A stretch of 64,000 nt of DNA from Tupaia tana (GCA_026018925.1 JAKSZU010000009.1:72884041-72948040), one strand, 5' to 3'. Positions 11,185-22,184 are shown, counted from the stretch's first letter. The notes: generated from the sequence alone by a model not told the origin. Made by a program: numbers and translations.

Positions 11185-12345
11185 CAGTGACAAAGTAATT
11201 CTGCACAAGAAGAGTGAAGTAAGAGCTTTCTCACACCTCAAAATATATTGCAAAGCTATGATAATCAAAACAGCATTGTAGTGGCACAAAAACAGGCATG
11301 TTGACCACTGGAACACAATAGATATCCCAGAAATAAATCCCCAAACATACAGCCAACTGATTTTTGACAAAGGGCACCAGTCAATACAGTGGGGGGAAAA
11401 ATCTCTTTAGCAAATGGTGCTGGAAACCTTGGGTATCCACCTATACAAAGGTGAAACTGGACCCCTATCTCTCACCATTAACAAAAATCAACTTAAAGAG
11501 GATCAACGATCTAAATCTAAAAACTCATACTATAGAACTGTTGGTGGATAACACAGGGGAAACTCTTGGAGACATAGAAGTAGGCAAATATTTCTTAAGT
11601 AAGATGCCCAAAGCATAGGCAGTAATCTCCCAAATCAACAAGTGAGACTACATCAGGTTAAAAAGCTTCTGCACAGCAAAAGAAACAATAATTAGAGTGC
11701 ATCAGCAACCCTCAGAATGGGAGAATATATTTGAAAACTCTGCCTCAGATAAGGCACTGATAACCAGAATATACAGGTAACTCAAGCAGCCTACCTCAAA
11801 AGGAAAAAAAAAATTAAAAGATGGGCAAATGAGCATATGAACAGACAAAAAGCATATGAAAAAATATTCACATCCATTTTCATAAGGGAGATGCAAATCA
11901 AAACCACAGTGAGATACTACTTTATACCAGTAAGAATGGCAATGATTAAAAACATAAAAAGTGATAAGTGGTGGCGAGCCTGTGGTGAAAAAAGGAATTC
12001 TCCCGCACTATTGCTGGTAATGTCAATTAGTATAGTCACTGTGAAGAATAATATGGAAGTTCCTCAAAGACCTACAAATAGAACTAGCATATGATCCAGC
12101 AATTCCACTCCTGGGTATCTACCCAAAGGATAAGAGTACATTCAGTCAGAAAAGTACTTAAACATCCATGTTTATTGCAGCATTGTTCACAATTTCCAAG
12201 ACATGGAATCAACTGCATTTATCGGTTCACTAACTGATAAATAGATTAAAAAAGTGTAGCATATATACACTCTGAAATACTACTCAGCCATGAAAAACAA
12301 TAAGACCCTAGCATTTGACAGAAAGTGGATGAATGTAGAAGATTT
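11185..12345 (+). mobile_element. L1 ORF2 3' part, sense
   Basis: It encodes degenerate remains of the ORF2 C-terminal region, colinear with 47230-48450 of the full-length L1. Frames at 11364-11618 and 11837-12094 show pieces such as [20 protein letters not shown]. It is 5' truncated and inserted in the older antisense L1. It ends in a microsatellite. Confidence 0.82.
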
Positions 12346-12346
12346 A

Positions 12347-12352
12347 TATCTA

Positions 12353-12408
<56 letters not shown>
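12347..12408. repeat. (TC)n(TATC)n microsatellite
   Basis: About 10 TC repeats run into about ten TATC repeats at the end of the sense L1 fragment. Confidence 0.95.
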
Positions 12409-12811
12409 AAGTATAAAGAGAAAAATTTTAAATAAAATGAAATAAGCTACCATTCCCTCTTCTATTTTTTGGAAAATTTTGAGAAGAATTGATTATTGTT
12501 ATTTAATTATATGGTAGATTTCATGAATAAAATTATCCTGTCCTGGATTATTCTTTGTTGGAAAGTTTTTTCATTACACATTCTGTAACTATAAGTGATT
12601 GATTTCTTGATTTTTTTCTCCTTTCTTGAATCTGTTTAAGTAATTTATGTGTTTCTAGGAATATTCATCATTTTCATCTATATTATATAACTTGTGGGCA
12701 TACAATTGTTCATAGTCTTCTCTTATAATCCCTTTTTAATGTTAAAAAGTTAAAGTAATGTTCTCAATTTCATATCTGATTTTATAATTATTTGACTTTC
12801 CTCTTTCTTTT

Positions 12812-13091
12812 TTTTTTTTCTTTTTCTTTTTTTTTTTTGGAGAGGTTTTTGCTATAGGACGCGTGCACTCGCCAGACAGATAGAGAGAGACAGAGAGATA
12901 GAAAGCGAGAAATCACCCCCCAGGGGGGATGGCCACGCCGCAATCCCTTCTCCTCCATTCTCCTCTCGGGATCTTGGGCACGCACGCACACGCGCCCGGC
13001 GTGAGTTTAAGCCGCCGGGTCCGGGACTCGAACCGCAGTCGACTACGTGGGAGTCCAGCAACATAGCCATTATGCTAACAGCTGGTCCCAT
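12812..13091 (-). repeat. tRNA-derived SINE
   Basis: A well-preserved minus-strand copy with many CpGs. The duplication tttcctctttctttt lies at 12797-12811 and 13092-13106. Confidence 0.93.
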
Positions 13092-13170
13092 TTTCCTCTT
13101 TCTTTTTATCATGAATCTTGCTAAAGCATTGTCTGTATTCAATGAATTATTTTTGCTTTTCTGGTAATTT

Positions 13171-13659
13171 TTTATGAATTTTTGGTCATTATGTATGAAA
13201 AATTATAATGATAATTTGAGACTCATGATGATGTTATTTTCCTCTAGAGAGAATTTACTTTTGAATCTGTAAGGCAGAAATGGTAATCAGATTAACTTAA
13301 TGTAATGAAGGAATACATTGATTAAAAGCTGAATTTCAGGCACTAGACTGTGATACAAAAGTACAATGTAAAGCTCTGCAAGCATATTCACATAGGAAGG
13401 TTGCCAGTTCATGTCCAGAGACCTTCCTGACTCCTACATGTGTCCATGATCCAAGCTGGCAGAAGTTGAAGGTGGACTGGTGTCAAGTTCTTAGCTATAT
13501 AAAACTAATGAAAACTCTGGCCATCATTTCAGCTTTTCCTAAATCAATTTCTACTTCACCTTTTAGTTCTTGATCACCAATTCTGAATGGATAAATACCT
13601 CACAAAATAAAAGTAGTACCAAATATAAAGGTCATTAATCTTAGTTTCTTTTCTTTATG
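13171..13659. other. Unique intron-like sequence
   Basis: No open frame, repeat family or splice-bounded exon was recognised. Confidence 0.5.
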
Positions 13660-13674
13660 GGATCTGAGGTTCTT

Positions 13675-13942
13675 TTTTTTTTTTTTTTTGGAGAGGTTTT
13701 TGCTATAGGGCGCGTGCACTCGCCAGACAGACAGAGAGAGACAGAGAGATAGAAAGCAGGAAATCACCCCCCAGGGGGGATGGCCACGCCGCAATCCCTT
13801 CTCCTCCATTCTCCTCTCGGGATCTTGGGCACGCACGCACACGCGCCTGGCGTGAGTCTAAGCCGCCGGGTCCGGGACTCGAACCGCGGTCGACTACGTG
13901 GGAGTCCAGCGACAAAGCCATTACGCTAACTGCTGGTCCCCA
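13675..13942 (-). repeat. tRNA-derived SINE
   Basis: A young minus-strand copy with the exact 15-bp duplication ggatctgaggttctt at 13660-13674 and 13943-13957. Confidence 0.95.
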
Positions 13943-13957
13943 GGATCTGAGGTTCTT

Positions 13958-14934
13958 ATGTTCAGCCTGCCTTAATATCTTTTTGATGCCCTCAAACGGA
14001 AGAGTTTATTTGGTTTTGTCTAAATTTTATAGTTTTTTTTTCTTTTTTAGTTTTTAACAGAGGATAGCTGGTCTAATAAAAATCTGGAGTGATTTTGGTA
14101 AAAGCAGTCTAATTTTGAGGATTTTCATGAGACATAAAATTTTCCAAGACCCTTTTGCCACCATCATGTAAGAAATGGTAGAGGCCAGGTTGAGAAGAGA
14201 TCTCTTAGAACTGAGAACCCCATGTGTACATTAATGTAGAAAAAACTTAGATTTCAGTGACTAATATTCTTCCTGGTGTTATTATATTCAGCCACCCTTG
14301 AAGCAGAAGGTTTAGCTAGTTAACAGGTCTGAAGTGAAGGTTTGAGGATTAAAAGAATTATATCCAGTCTACCTAGCAAATAGTAACAATAACAACTACA
14401 TGAATATTTTCTATTATTATTGAATATTCCCTCAAGTAAATTAACTTGAACCAATTTCTGATAAACAAATATGATTTACACAGACACAATACCTGTGATA
14501 ATGAATATTTTTCAAGATTTCCTGGTATGTTTAAACACTGTAATCACTGTAAAATATTTATTAGATCACTTGTTACGTATAAATATTACTTTGAACAATC
14601 TTAATAGAAAATGATGTAAGACAGCACTGATCTCAAGAGGTTTAAATATTAGTTGTTAAGGAATAATATATACTTAACAAATTAGTGTTAATATCACATT
14701 ATTTACTAAGCTTTGAGGGAAAGAATTATTTATTCATGTCTCCTCTACAAAGCCTAATATATTTATCTGCACAAGGAAGATCTTCAAATGATTATATGGA
14801 ATTGAACAAGCTTAAAAAGCATCATATACTGAATTTTAGAAAATAGTAACTATAAAAAAAGGAGTCACCGTATTTGATTGAATGATGGACAAATGGAAGT
14901 ATGAACAAGTGAATGAATGAAGCAGTCCTTAAAG
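13958..14934. other. Unique intron-like sequence
   Basis: AT-rich, with no supported gene or repeat. Confidence 0.5.
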
Positions 14935-14947
14935 GAAGTATCACATT

Positions 14948-15186
14948 GGGACCAATAGATGGCATAATGGTTACATTGCTGGACTCCCACATAGTTGACT
15001 ATGGTTCTTCAGCTTAAAACTCAAGTAGGGCATGTGTGCATGTTTACCCAAAATTCCAAGAGAATGGAAGACTGTGGTGTAACAATACCCCCTGGGGGAT
15101 AATTTCTCACTTTCTGTCTCTCTGTCTCTCTCAGTCTCTCCAGAGAGCACATGTGCCCTTCAGTAAAAATCTCTCTAAAAAATAGA
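14948..15186 (+). repeat. Diverged tRNA-derived SINE
   Basis: A plus-strand copy lacking most CpGs. The duplication gaagtatcacatt (14935-14947) recurs with one change at 15187-15199. Confidence 0.88.
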
Positions 15187-15199
15187 GAAGTATCATATT

Positions 15200-15698
15200 T
15201 AGATAAGAGAAAAACTCATGATATAATTCAAGGTCTAGCAAATAGTTTAATAAAAGCACAAAGATTAAAATGTCCATAAAACATTTAAAGATGAATGAAT
15301 AAAATGTCTTAATAAAAGTACAGGAGACATATAAAATAGAAGGATAGAATAATAGATTATTATAGGCAAAAGAGGTCCTCAAATACTATCTTATAAAATT
15401 TAGTCAGTGTTCACTAGACAACAGTGGCCATTTGAAGGTGTTAGGATCAGCTTAAAAGTTATTTTAGAACAATTCGTGAACAGTGGTAAAATATTGAATA
15501 GGAAAGATTTGAGATTGTAACCTCATCTGATAGCCATACAAATACACTATTTATATATAACAAAAGATGGACTTAAATTTCAGTATTAGCACAAAATGGT
15601 AAAGAGACAGGCTGTATTACTGAAGACAAACTTACTGGACTTGATGAATAGATACATATGAAGATATATGGAGAACAGCACAACAAACGATGGCTTAC
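15200..15698. other. Intron-like sequence next to exon
   Basis: No repeat or further exon was recognised. This would be intron downstream of the minus-strand exon at 15699-15786. Confidence 0.45.
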
Positions 15699-15786
15699 CT
15701 GTTCAGAGAAATGTTTCAGCAATGTGATATGTTTAATGAGATGGTTTTTCAGATTGGAAAATTCTGACATACAATCAAATGGAGGC
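15699..15786 (-). CDS. Probable internal exon of unrecognised minus-strand gene (exon 4 of those seen)
   Basis: On the minus strand, TTCCCTGGCAG precedes the exon and a strong GTAAGC donor follows it. The 88 bp are open in one frame and give 29 residues beginning PPFDCMSEFSNLK and ending LKHFSEQ. The predicted product is helical. The first base completes the AG|G arginine codon left by the exon at 25407-25606, so phases fit across a 9.6-kb intron, and the exon ends in phase 0. I do not recognise the protein family. No stop or terminal exon was found to its left in the window, so the gene would continue past the left edge. Confidence 0.6.
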
Positions 15787-16430
15787 CTGCCAGGGAAGAA
15801 TGACAAGAAATTCTATCAATTTGCTTTTCATTGAGTATCATATTACTTATACCTTACGAAGCTGAAAATTATAATCCATAGTATAGAGAGCTATAGATCA
15901 AAATGTACTGAGGGTCAGCTAAGTTCTAGACATCACAATATTATACCAAAATGTAACAGAAATCTTATGTGGAAGATAAATGTATTATTTCTATGGCCTC
16001 AATAACCGGGCAGGAGGGTTCAAATATAATTTACAGTAGTTACTACTGTTTTCAAATTGTCAGAAAATGGTGGAAGGTAAAGTAAGTATCTCTATATTAC
16101 TTCTTTTTTCTTAGCTCCCTTACAGTAAAAATTATTACATGAACAAAAAAGCAGGAAAAGGATCAAATATTAATTACTATATAACCTGCAAGTAGATTAT
16201 GTATTCCTTGAAAAATAAAGATTTGCTATATCTAGTAATTAATTTTATTTGGCACAAATAGAAAATGAACTTCTTTTAAGACACTATGGTTAGTTGAAAG
16301 TTTGGACCTTATTGTTTTTATATAATACAGCTTTTAGGCTTTGGTGATGGGGGGGGTATAATGACAAGTAAAAAAACTTTAATGAGGTGATAAAACTTAC
16401 ATACCTTTGTTGGAAAAGGATACTTTAAAA
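15787..16430. other. Unique intron-like sequence
   Basis: No feature was recognised apart from a G-run at about 16350. Confidence 0.45.
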
Positions 16431-16446
16431 ATGGAGAATAATTTCA

Positions 16447-16713
16447 GGACCAGCAGTTAGCGTAATGGCTATGTCGCTGGACTCCCACGTAGTCGACCGC
16501 GGTTCGCGTCCCGGACCCGGTGGTTTAAAACTCACGCCGGGGGCGTGTGCTTGCGTGCCCAAGATCCCAAGAGGAGAATGGAGGAGAAGGGATTGCAGCG
16601 TGACCATCCCCTCTGGGGGGTGATTTCTCGCTTTCTGTCTCTATGTCTCTCTCTGTCTGTCTGGCGAGCGCACGCTCCCTATAGCGAAAAACCTCTCCCA
16701 AAAAAAAAAAAAA
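16447..16713 (+). repeat. tRNA-derived SINE
   Basis: A young plus-strand copy; the 16-bp duplication atggagaataatttca lies at 16431-16446 and 16714-16729. Confidence 0.95.
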
Positions 16714-16729
16714 ATGGAGAATAATTTCA

Positions 16730-17620
16730 AGAATGTCTTTGTAAAATAAATTAATAAGCACTCCAGTACTGAATCTATATTTATTTTTCAAGAAAAATGA
16801 AGTTTTGGTTTTAAAAATAGCAAGAAAAAGTAATTTGTAAGCCCTAAAATTTCTAGATTATCATCCCTAGTATTTGCATAAAAGTGCTGTTTTCTGGGGG
16901 TCTATTTCTAAAGGATATAGTATGGGCAAGGATTCAAAGTACTTCTTATAATTAATCTTATTAACTTATGTGATAAAATACTTCTCATAATTAAGCTTAG
17001 TACTTCTTATAATTAAGCCAAGATCCGTAAGACCATCTCCTATAATTCTATCCTGGCTATGAAACATGTGGTAAAAATACCTTGGGCAGTTTTTCCCATC
17101 TCATTTATTTCTCAACCAAAATAACAATAATGAGAAAATTGGCAAGAAAACATTGACCCTTATTTTAAAGTGGAGCTTACCCACTTCATCATACCCTATC
17201 TCTTAATTTTCCAACATGAAATATGATAATTTATGTTTCCTTAGTTATACTTAGATAATAGTCTTGAGTTATTATAGTTCCAAACAATTTTGTTATAAAA
17301 TCTCTCTACCTCAAATCAGTAAGTCACTTTGCATTTTAACAACTAATGAGAAAAATCTCAACAGACCAGGATTTCCATTTAGTACCATGATTAAAATCTT
17401 TTAAAACCCATAATATCTACAGTAAGCCTTAAAATATACCTTCTGCTACTAATAAAGCAGCACTCAAATGAAGATCTATCATGTATATATAAGTGTAGAG
17501 TACTTATAAAGTCAATCTTTTAGAAATTGTAGTTCAGTTGAACTACAATTTAGCCTCACTATAGAGGCTAAATATTTTAGGACTATATAGAAAAAGAAAG
17601 AGAAAACTTCCTTAGAAAAG
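16730..17620. other. Unique intron-like sequence
   Basis: AT-rich. A local hairpin (gtagttcagttgaactac) occurs at 17529-17546. No gene was seen. Confidence 0.5.
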
Positions 17621-17630
17621 ATCATTTCAT

Positions 17631-17913
17631 GGGAACAGCAGTTAGCGTAATGGCTATGTCGCTGGACTCTCACGTAGTCGACCGCGGTTCACAACCTGTA
17701 CCCGGTGGCTTAAAACTCACGCTGGGCGTGTGTGCGTGCGTGCCCAAGATCCCAAGAGGAGAATGGAGGAGAAGGGATTGTGGTGTGGCCATCCCCCCTG
17801 GGGGGTGATTTCTTGCTTTCTGTCTCTCTGTCTCTCTCTGTCTGTCTGGTGAGCGCACTGGCCCTATAGCAAAAACCTCTCAAAAAAAAAAAAAAAAAAA
17901 AAAGAAAGAAAAA
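17631..17913 (+). repeat. tRNA-derived SINE
   Basis: A plus-strand copy with a long A tail; the duplication atcatttcat lies at 17621-17630 and 17914-17923. Confidence 0.93.
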
Positions 17914-18145
17914 ATCATTTCATCAGATTTTACCCTTTTATTCATGGTATCATCTTGAACTAAACTTCAGAATAAACTTCAGTTCTCAAAGAGTTATTAT
18001 CTTTATTGTTGAGATGACTCACTAGATTGATATCCTTCTTTTTAATAAAGTTGAAACAATTTTAGACTTAAAATAATGGATTTGATTAAACAAGACTGAA
18101 ACAGGTCAAATAATAACTTTAACCACAATTTGAGACAAATTCAAT

Positions 18146-18520
18146 ATTTTTTTTATTTTATTTTATTTTATTTTATTACATTGAATTACATATAACTTTA
18201 CAGTGTATTACATTGCTTTTTCAAAAGGGAATGCCATGCATGTCAGTCAGTACAGAGACATTAATCTCCCCGCTTCAACATTCAATATCTTTCCTATGTT
18301 TCCCCCAATCATTATTATTATTATTCTAATTATTTTTATGATAAACATGATTTTTTTTTCCAATTATCAGATCATAAAGTTCCCAACAATAGGGAACATA
18401 GACTCCACTCAGGGCTGGACCAAGGGTGGGTCTCGTGCAGCCCCGCAAATGTAGGTGAATTTCCATGGAACACAGTTTCAGGAATGCGGCTCAGGAAAGC
18501 AGAGATGGCCATCAACTGAT
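18146..18520 (-). repeat. 3' module and tail of the composite element
   Basis: The sequence is unlike the 3'UTRs of the other L1s here. On the minus strand it ends with a motif like TGTAATAAAATAAAATAAAA, similar to the L1 end at 41915-41945. It carries an (ATT)n-type stretch at 18310-18330. Confidence 0.5.
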
Positions 18521-19560
18521 GCGGCACGCGGGGCAGACCCCGGCCACGGCGCGCGGGGTCAGAGCCCCGGCCATGGCACGCGGGGCAGACCCCGGCCAAG
18601 GCTCGCGGGGCAGACCCCGGCCAAGGCTCGCGGGGCAGACCCCCGCCACGGCACGCGGGGCAGACCCCGGCCAAGGCACGCGGGGCAGACCCCGGCCGCG
18701 GCACGCGGGACAGACCCCTGCCGCGGCACGCGGGGCAGACCCCGGCCACGGCACGCGGGGTCATAGCCCCGGCCACGGCACGCAGGACAGAGCCCCGGTA
18801 GGGCCGGACCTCCGGATAGGGCATGCGGAGCAGAGCCCCGGCCACGGCACGCGGGGCAGACCCCGGCCGCGGCACGTAGTGCAAACCCCGGCCAAGGCTC
18901 GCGGGGCACACCCCGGCCAAGGCTCGCGGGGCAGACCCCGGTCACGGCACGTGGGGCCGACCCCGGCCACGGCACGCGGGACAGAGCCCCGGCCACGGCA
19001 CGTGGGGCAGACCCCGGCCACGGCACGCGGGGCAGACCCCGGCCAAGGCACGCGGGGCAGACCCCGGCCACGGCACGCGGGGTCAGAGCCCCGGCCACGG
19101 CACGCAGGGCAGAGCTCCGGTAGGACCGGACCTCCGGATAGGGCATGCGGAGCAGAGCCCCGGCCACGGCACGCGGGGCAGACCCCGGCCGCGGCACGCA
19201 GGGCAGACCCCGGCCAAGGCTCGCGGGGCACACCCCGGCCAAGGCTCGCGGGGCAGACCCCGGTTACGGCACGCGGGACAGAGCCCCGGCCACGGCACAC
19301 GGGGCAGACCCCGGCCAAGGCACGCGGGGCAGACCCCGGCCACGGCATGCGGGGCAGACCCCGGCCACGGCACGCGGGACAGAGTCCCGGCCACGGCATG
19401 CAGGGCAGAGCCCCAGTCGGGCCGGACCTCCAGACAGGGCACGTGGAGCGGAGCCCCAGCACCCTGACCCCGCGCCCCAGCACGTGGAGTGGAGCCCCCG
19501 TGCCCACCACCCCACCCCCGCGCGCCGGCACGTGGAGTGGAGCCCCCGCCTGCCTCCCCT
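18521..19560. repeat. GC-rich minisatellite (VNTR), about 25-bp unit
   Basis: The unit is close to cggcacgcggggcagacccc plus five bases, repeated about 35 times with variants (cacgg, caagg, cgcgg). A different block, GGGCCGGACCTCCGGA-like, recurs at about 18788, 19110 and 19406, so there is a higher-order period of about 300-320 bp. It is extremely rich in CpG within an AT-rich region. It lacks stops in most frames on both strands, so long open frames across it (371 codons on plus, up to 256 on minus) are not evidence of genes. Confidence 0.95.
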
Positions 19561-20054
19561 GGATGTTTAATTGTATCTAGTACTTCTTGCATATTATTCT
19601 CAAAGTTTTGGGCCATTTTCTCAGTCTTTATGGTGGACCTTTCTAGGCCAGCCATTTTCTTTTCTACATTAGAGATTCCATTTTCTGAATGATCTAGTCT
19701 GCTTTTAATACTTTCAAGGGAGATTTTGACTTCTTGTATTATAGCCTTCATCTCTAACAGCTCCATCTGATTCTTTTGTAAAGTGTGAAATTCCTCTTTT
19801 AGATCTTGCATGTATTACCTCACCTCCTAGAACTCTTCAGCTCCTTTCTTCTTCCCCTTCAGCAGTTCCTTGTCTCTCTTCTCTTCGATCTCTGTTAGCT
19901 TTGCCATTATGAATGATCTGAATTGTTTATCAGACATTTCCATGAATTCCCTTGAACTGTGTGTGGATGAAGAGTAGCTATCCGTTTCAATTGGAGGAGA
20001 GGCATTTTCCTGCTTCTCCATATTTCTTGTGGTCCTGCAGCGATTTCTAGTCAT
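19083..20054 (-). pseudogene. Partial L1 ORF1 running into the VNTR (chimeric frame)
   Basis: The ORF starts at 20054 with MTRNRCRTTRNM, matching the ORF1 start at 37024. Two in-frame stops (TAG at 19829-19827, TAA at 19817-19815) follow. From Met at 19811 the frame is open for 242 codons: about 80 residues of ORF1 coiled coil (heptads such as LEMKAIIQEVKISLESIKSR), then at about 19563 a switch into Arg/Pro/Gly-rich repeats with CPAC motifs every 25 residues. The RNA-recognition and C-terminal domains of ORF1p are absent. A functional protein would need the second Met or readthrough; this may be simple decay. Confidence 0.7.
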
Positions 20055-20278
20055 CTGGTGGATGGTCGGTTTCTTCCCAAACTTTTGAAGTTTAGTATGA
20101 GGGTTGAGAAGTGTGCAGAAAAGGAGGCAGCGAGAGGGAAACAATACCAACAACAAAAAAAAAACAGACAAGAAACAGAGAAAAGGAAGAGAAAAGCTTT
20201 GGAATAAGTCTAAAAAAGAAAAATTGATAATAAAAAAATTTCAATAAAGATCAAAAATTAGAAAACCGCGCGGCGCGC

Positions 20279-20779
20279 TAGATCTCAGGAGCCATGGAGC
20301 AGGCTGTCTCTTGAAGAAGGGCTGTTCTGGGAGGAGCAGAGGGGATTATTAACAAAACAAAGGCCTAGGAGGGAGGGGCCAAAGGGCCCTGTAAGATGCC
20401 TCACCTTAAAAAATTCTAAAAAGCAAAAATTTAAAAAAAAGACAGACAGACAGAGAGAGAGAGAGAGAGAGAGAGAGTGAGTGAGAGGTAGAGAGAGACC
20501 AAGATTGATTCAGAGACAGGAGATATGAAAGGGGTTTTCCTACCATGTGGGATTTTGTATGCTGGAGGCCCAGTTAGGAGTGGGACATCTTCCTTTCTCC
20601 CAGCATGTCTAGATCTCGGGAGCCATGGGAGCAGGCTGTCTCTTGAAGAAGGGCTGTTCTGGGAGGAGCAGAGGGGATTATTAACAAAACAAAGGCCTAG
20701 GAGGGAGGGGCCAAAGGGCCCTGTAAGATGCCTCACCTTAAAAAATTCTAAAAAGCAAAAATTAAAAAAAAAGACAGAC

Positions 20780-20814
<35 letters not shown>

Positions 20815-21862
20815 GTGAGAGGTAGAGAGAGACCAAGATTGATTCAGAGACAGGAGATATGAAAGGGGTTTTCCTACCATGTGGGATTTTGTATGCTGGA
20901 GGCCCAGTTAGGAGTGGGACATCTTCCTTTCTCCCAGCATGTCTAGATCTCGGGAGCCATGGAGCAGGCTGTCTCTTGAAGAAGGGCTGTTCTGGGAGGA
21001 GCAGAGGGGATTATTAACAAAACAAAGGCCTAGGAGGGAGGGGCCAAAGGGCCCTGTAAGACGCCTCACCTTAAAAAATTCTAAAAAGCAAAAATTAAAA
21101 AAAAAGACAGACAGAGAGAGAGAGAGAGAGAGAGAGTGAGTGAGAGGTAGAGAGAGACCAAGATTGATTCAGAGACAGGAGATATGAAAGGGGTTTTCCT
21201 ACCATGTGGGATTTTGTATGCTGGAGGCCCAGTTAGGAGTGGGACATCTTCCTTTCTCCCAGCATGTCTAGATCTCGGGAGCCATGGAGCAGGCTGTCTC
21301 TTGAAGAAGGGCTGTTCTGGGAGGAGCAGAGGGGATTATTAACAAAACAAAGGCCTAGGAGGGAGGGGCCAAAGGGCCCTGTAAGATGCCTCACCTTAAA
21401 AAATTCTAAAAAGCAAAAATTAAAAAAAAAGACAGACAGACAGAGAGAGAGAGAGAGAGAGAGAGTGAGTGAGAGGTAGAGAGAGACCAAGATTGATTCA
21501 GAGACAGGAGATATGAAAGGGGTTTTCCTACCATGTGGGATTTTGTATGCTGGAGGCCCAGTTAGGAGTGGGACATCTTCCTTTCTCCCAGCATGTCTAG
21601 ATCTCGGGAGCCATGGAGCAGGCTGTCTCTTGAAGAAGGGCTGTTCATGTGGGATTTTGTATGCTGGAGGCCCAGTTAGGAGTGGGACATCTTCCTTTCT
21701 CCCAGCATGTCTAGATCTCAGGAGCCATGGAGCAGGCTGTCTCTTGAAGAAGGGCTGTTCATGTGGGATTTTGTATGCTGGAGGCCCAGTTAGGAGTGGG
21801 ACATCTTCCTTTCTCCCAGCATGTCTAGATCTCGGGAGCCATGGAGCAGGCTGTCTCTTTTA
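20279..21862 (-). repeat. Tandem monomers of the composite element's 5' region
   Basis: Repeats start near 20279, 20608, 20941, 21267 and 21596 (period 325-333 bp), then near 21712 and 21825 (period about 115 bp). Each full unit has a TCTAGATCTCGGGAGCCATG block, a poly-A/GACAGACAGAGA run and a CCATGTGGGATTTTG block. The short units share one internal deletion of about 214 bp joining CTGTTC to ATGTGGG. The layout resembles the promoter monomers of mouse L1 5'UTRs; promoter function is inferred only. Confidence 0.9.
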
Positions 21863-22170
21863 GGATAAAGCATAGAAATAATTTTCTCCAGTTACATAAT
21901 AGTTCTATTTTAGAGACAAAAGAAGGAGTAATTCCTCTGATTGTCACTGGATGTTCCGAAGGAAGCTTGTAAAATCAGAATTCATTAAAGCTAAGGAATT
22001 TTAAAGTATTATGTTGTTTTATAACAACCATTCCCAGTACCAGACATATTATTGTGATTTTTTTAATGTTTCATTTATAATATATTTGGTGTTGAAAGAC
22101 TACATTTGGAATACTCAATTAATAATCATATAGGTAGAAAGGTTATTCAATTATGGATACCTTTTATAAT
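21863..22170. other. Unique intron-like sequence
   Basis: No feature was recognised. Confidence 0.45.
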
Positions 22171-22184
22171 AGTAATTAGTTCTT

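Larger units (their letters stand above)
484..13170 (-). mobile_element. Old L1, antisense, split by later insertions
   Basis: Separated segments read in order as the reverse complement of an old mammalian L1 3'UTR and ORF2. The pieces are 484-827, 1201-1528, 1817-2224, 2713-2790, about 3060-3154, 10315-11184, 12425-12797 and 13092-13170. Typical antisense L1 phrases are present, such as the stretch running from the Tyr-rich ORF2 region near 12540-12700 to the 3'UTR near 560-800. The intervening blocks are a younger L1 3' end, SINEs, an ERV and a sense L1 fragment. No frame is open. Assignment rests on remembered L1 consensus features, so the subfamily (an L1M type) is inferred. Confidence 0.8.
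18146..21862 (-). mobile_element. Composite retroelement: monomer array, partial L1 ORF1, GC-rich VNTR, unique 3' module
   Basis: Read on the minus strand, the order is as follows. A tandem array of CT-rich monomers (21862-20279) is followed by a leader and the N-terminal and coiled-coil half of an L1 ORF1 (20054-19563). Then come a 1-kb GC-rich VNTR (19560-18521) and a 3' module of about 370 bp ending in a TAAAA-type repeat tail (18520-18146). The monomer and ORF1 parts are homologous to the ORF1-only element at 34901-37495, but the VNTR and 3' module are not found there. The tail resembles the A-rich L1 3' ends elsewhere in the window. This is the general architecture of SVA-like composite elements. 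No clean target-site duplication was found, so the outer limits are provisional. It could also be a HAL1-like element secondarily filled by a minisatellite. Confidence 0.65.

Noticed and set aside
18465..19580. A 371-codon plus-strand frame and several 180-256-codon minus-strand frames in the GC-rich block
   Set aside because: They come from a 25-bp minisatellite almost free of stop codons in every frame. Only the part fused to the ORF1 coiled coil has any independent support.
20440..20480. Short regular repeats of GACAGA/GAGA as a CRISPR-like array
   Set aside because: They are microsatellite runs within retroelement monomers with no unique spacers, in a mammalian genome.
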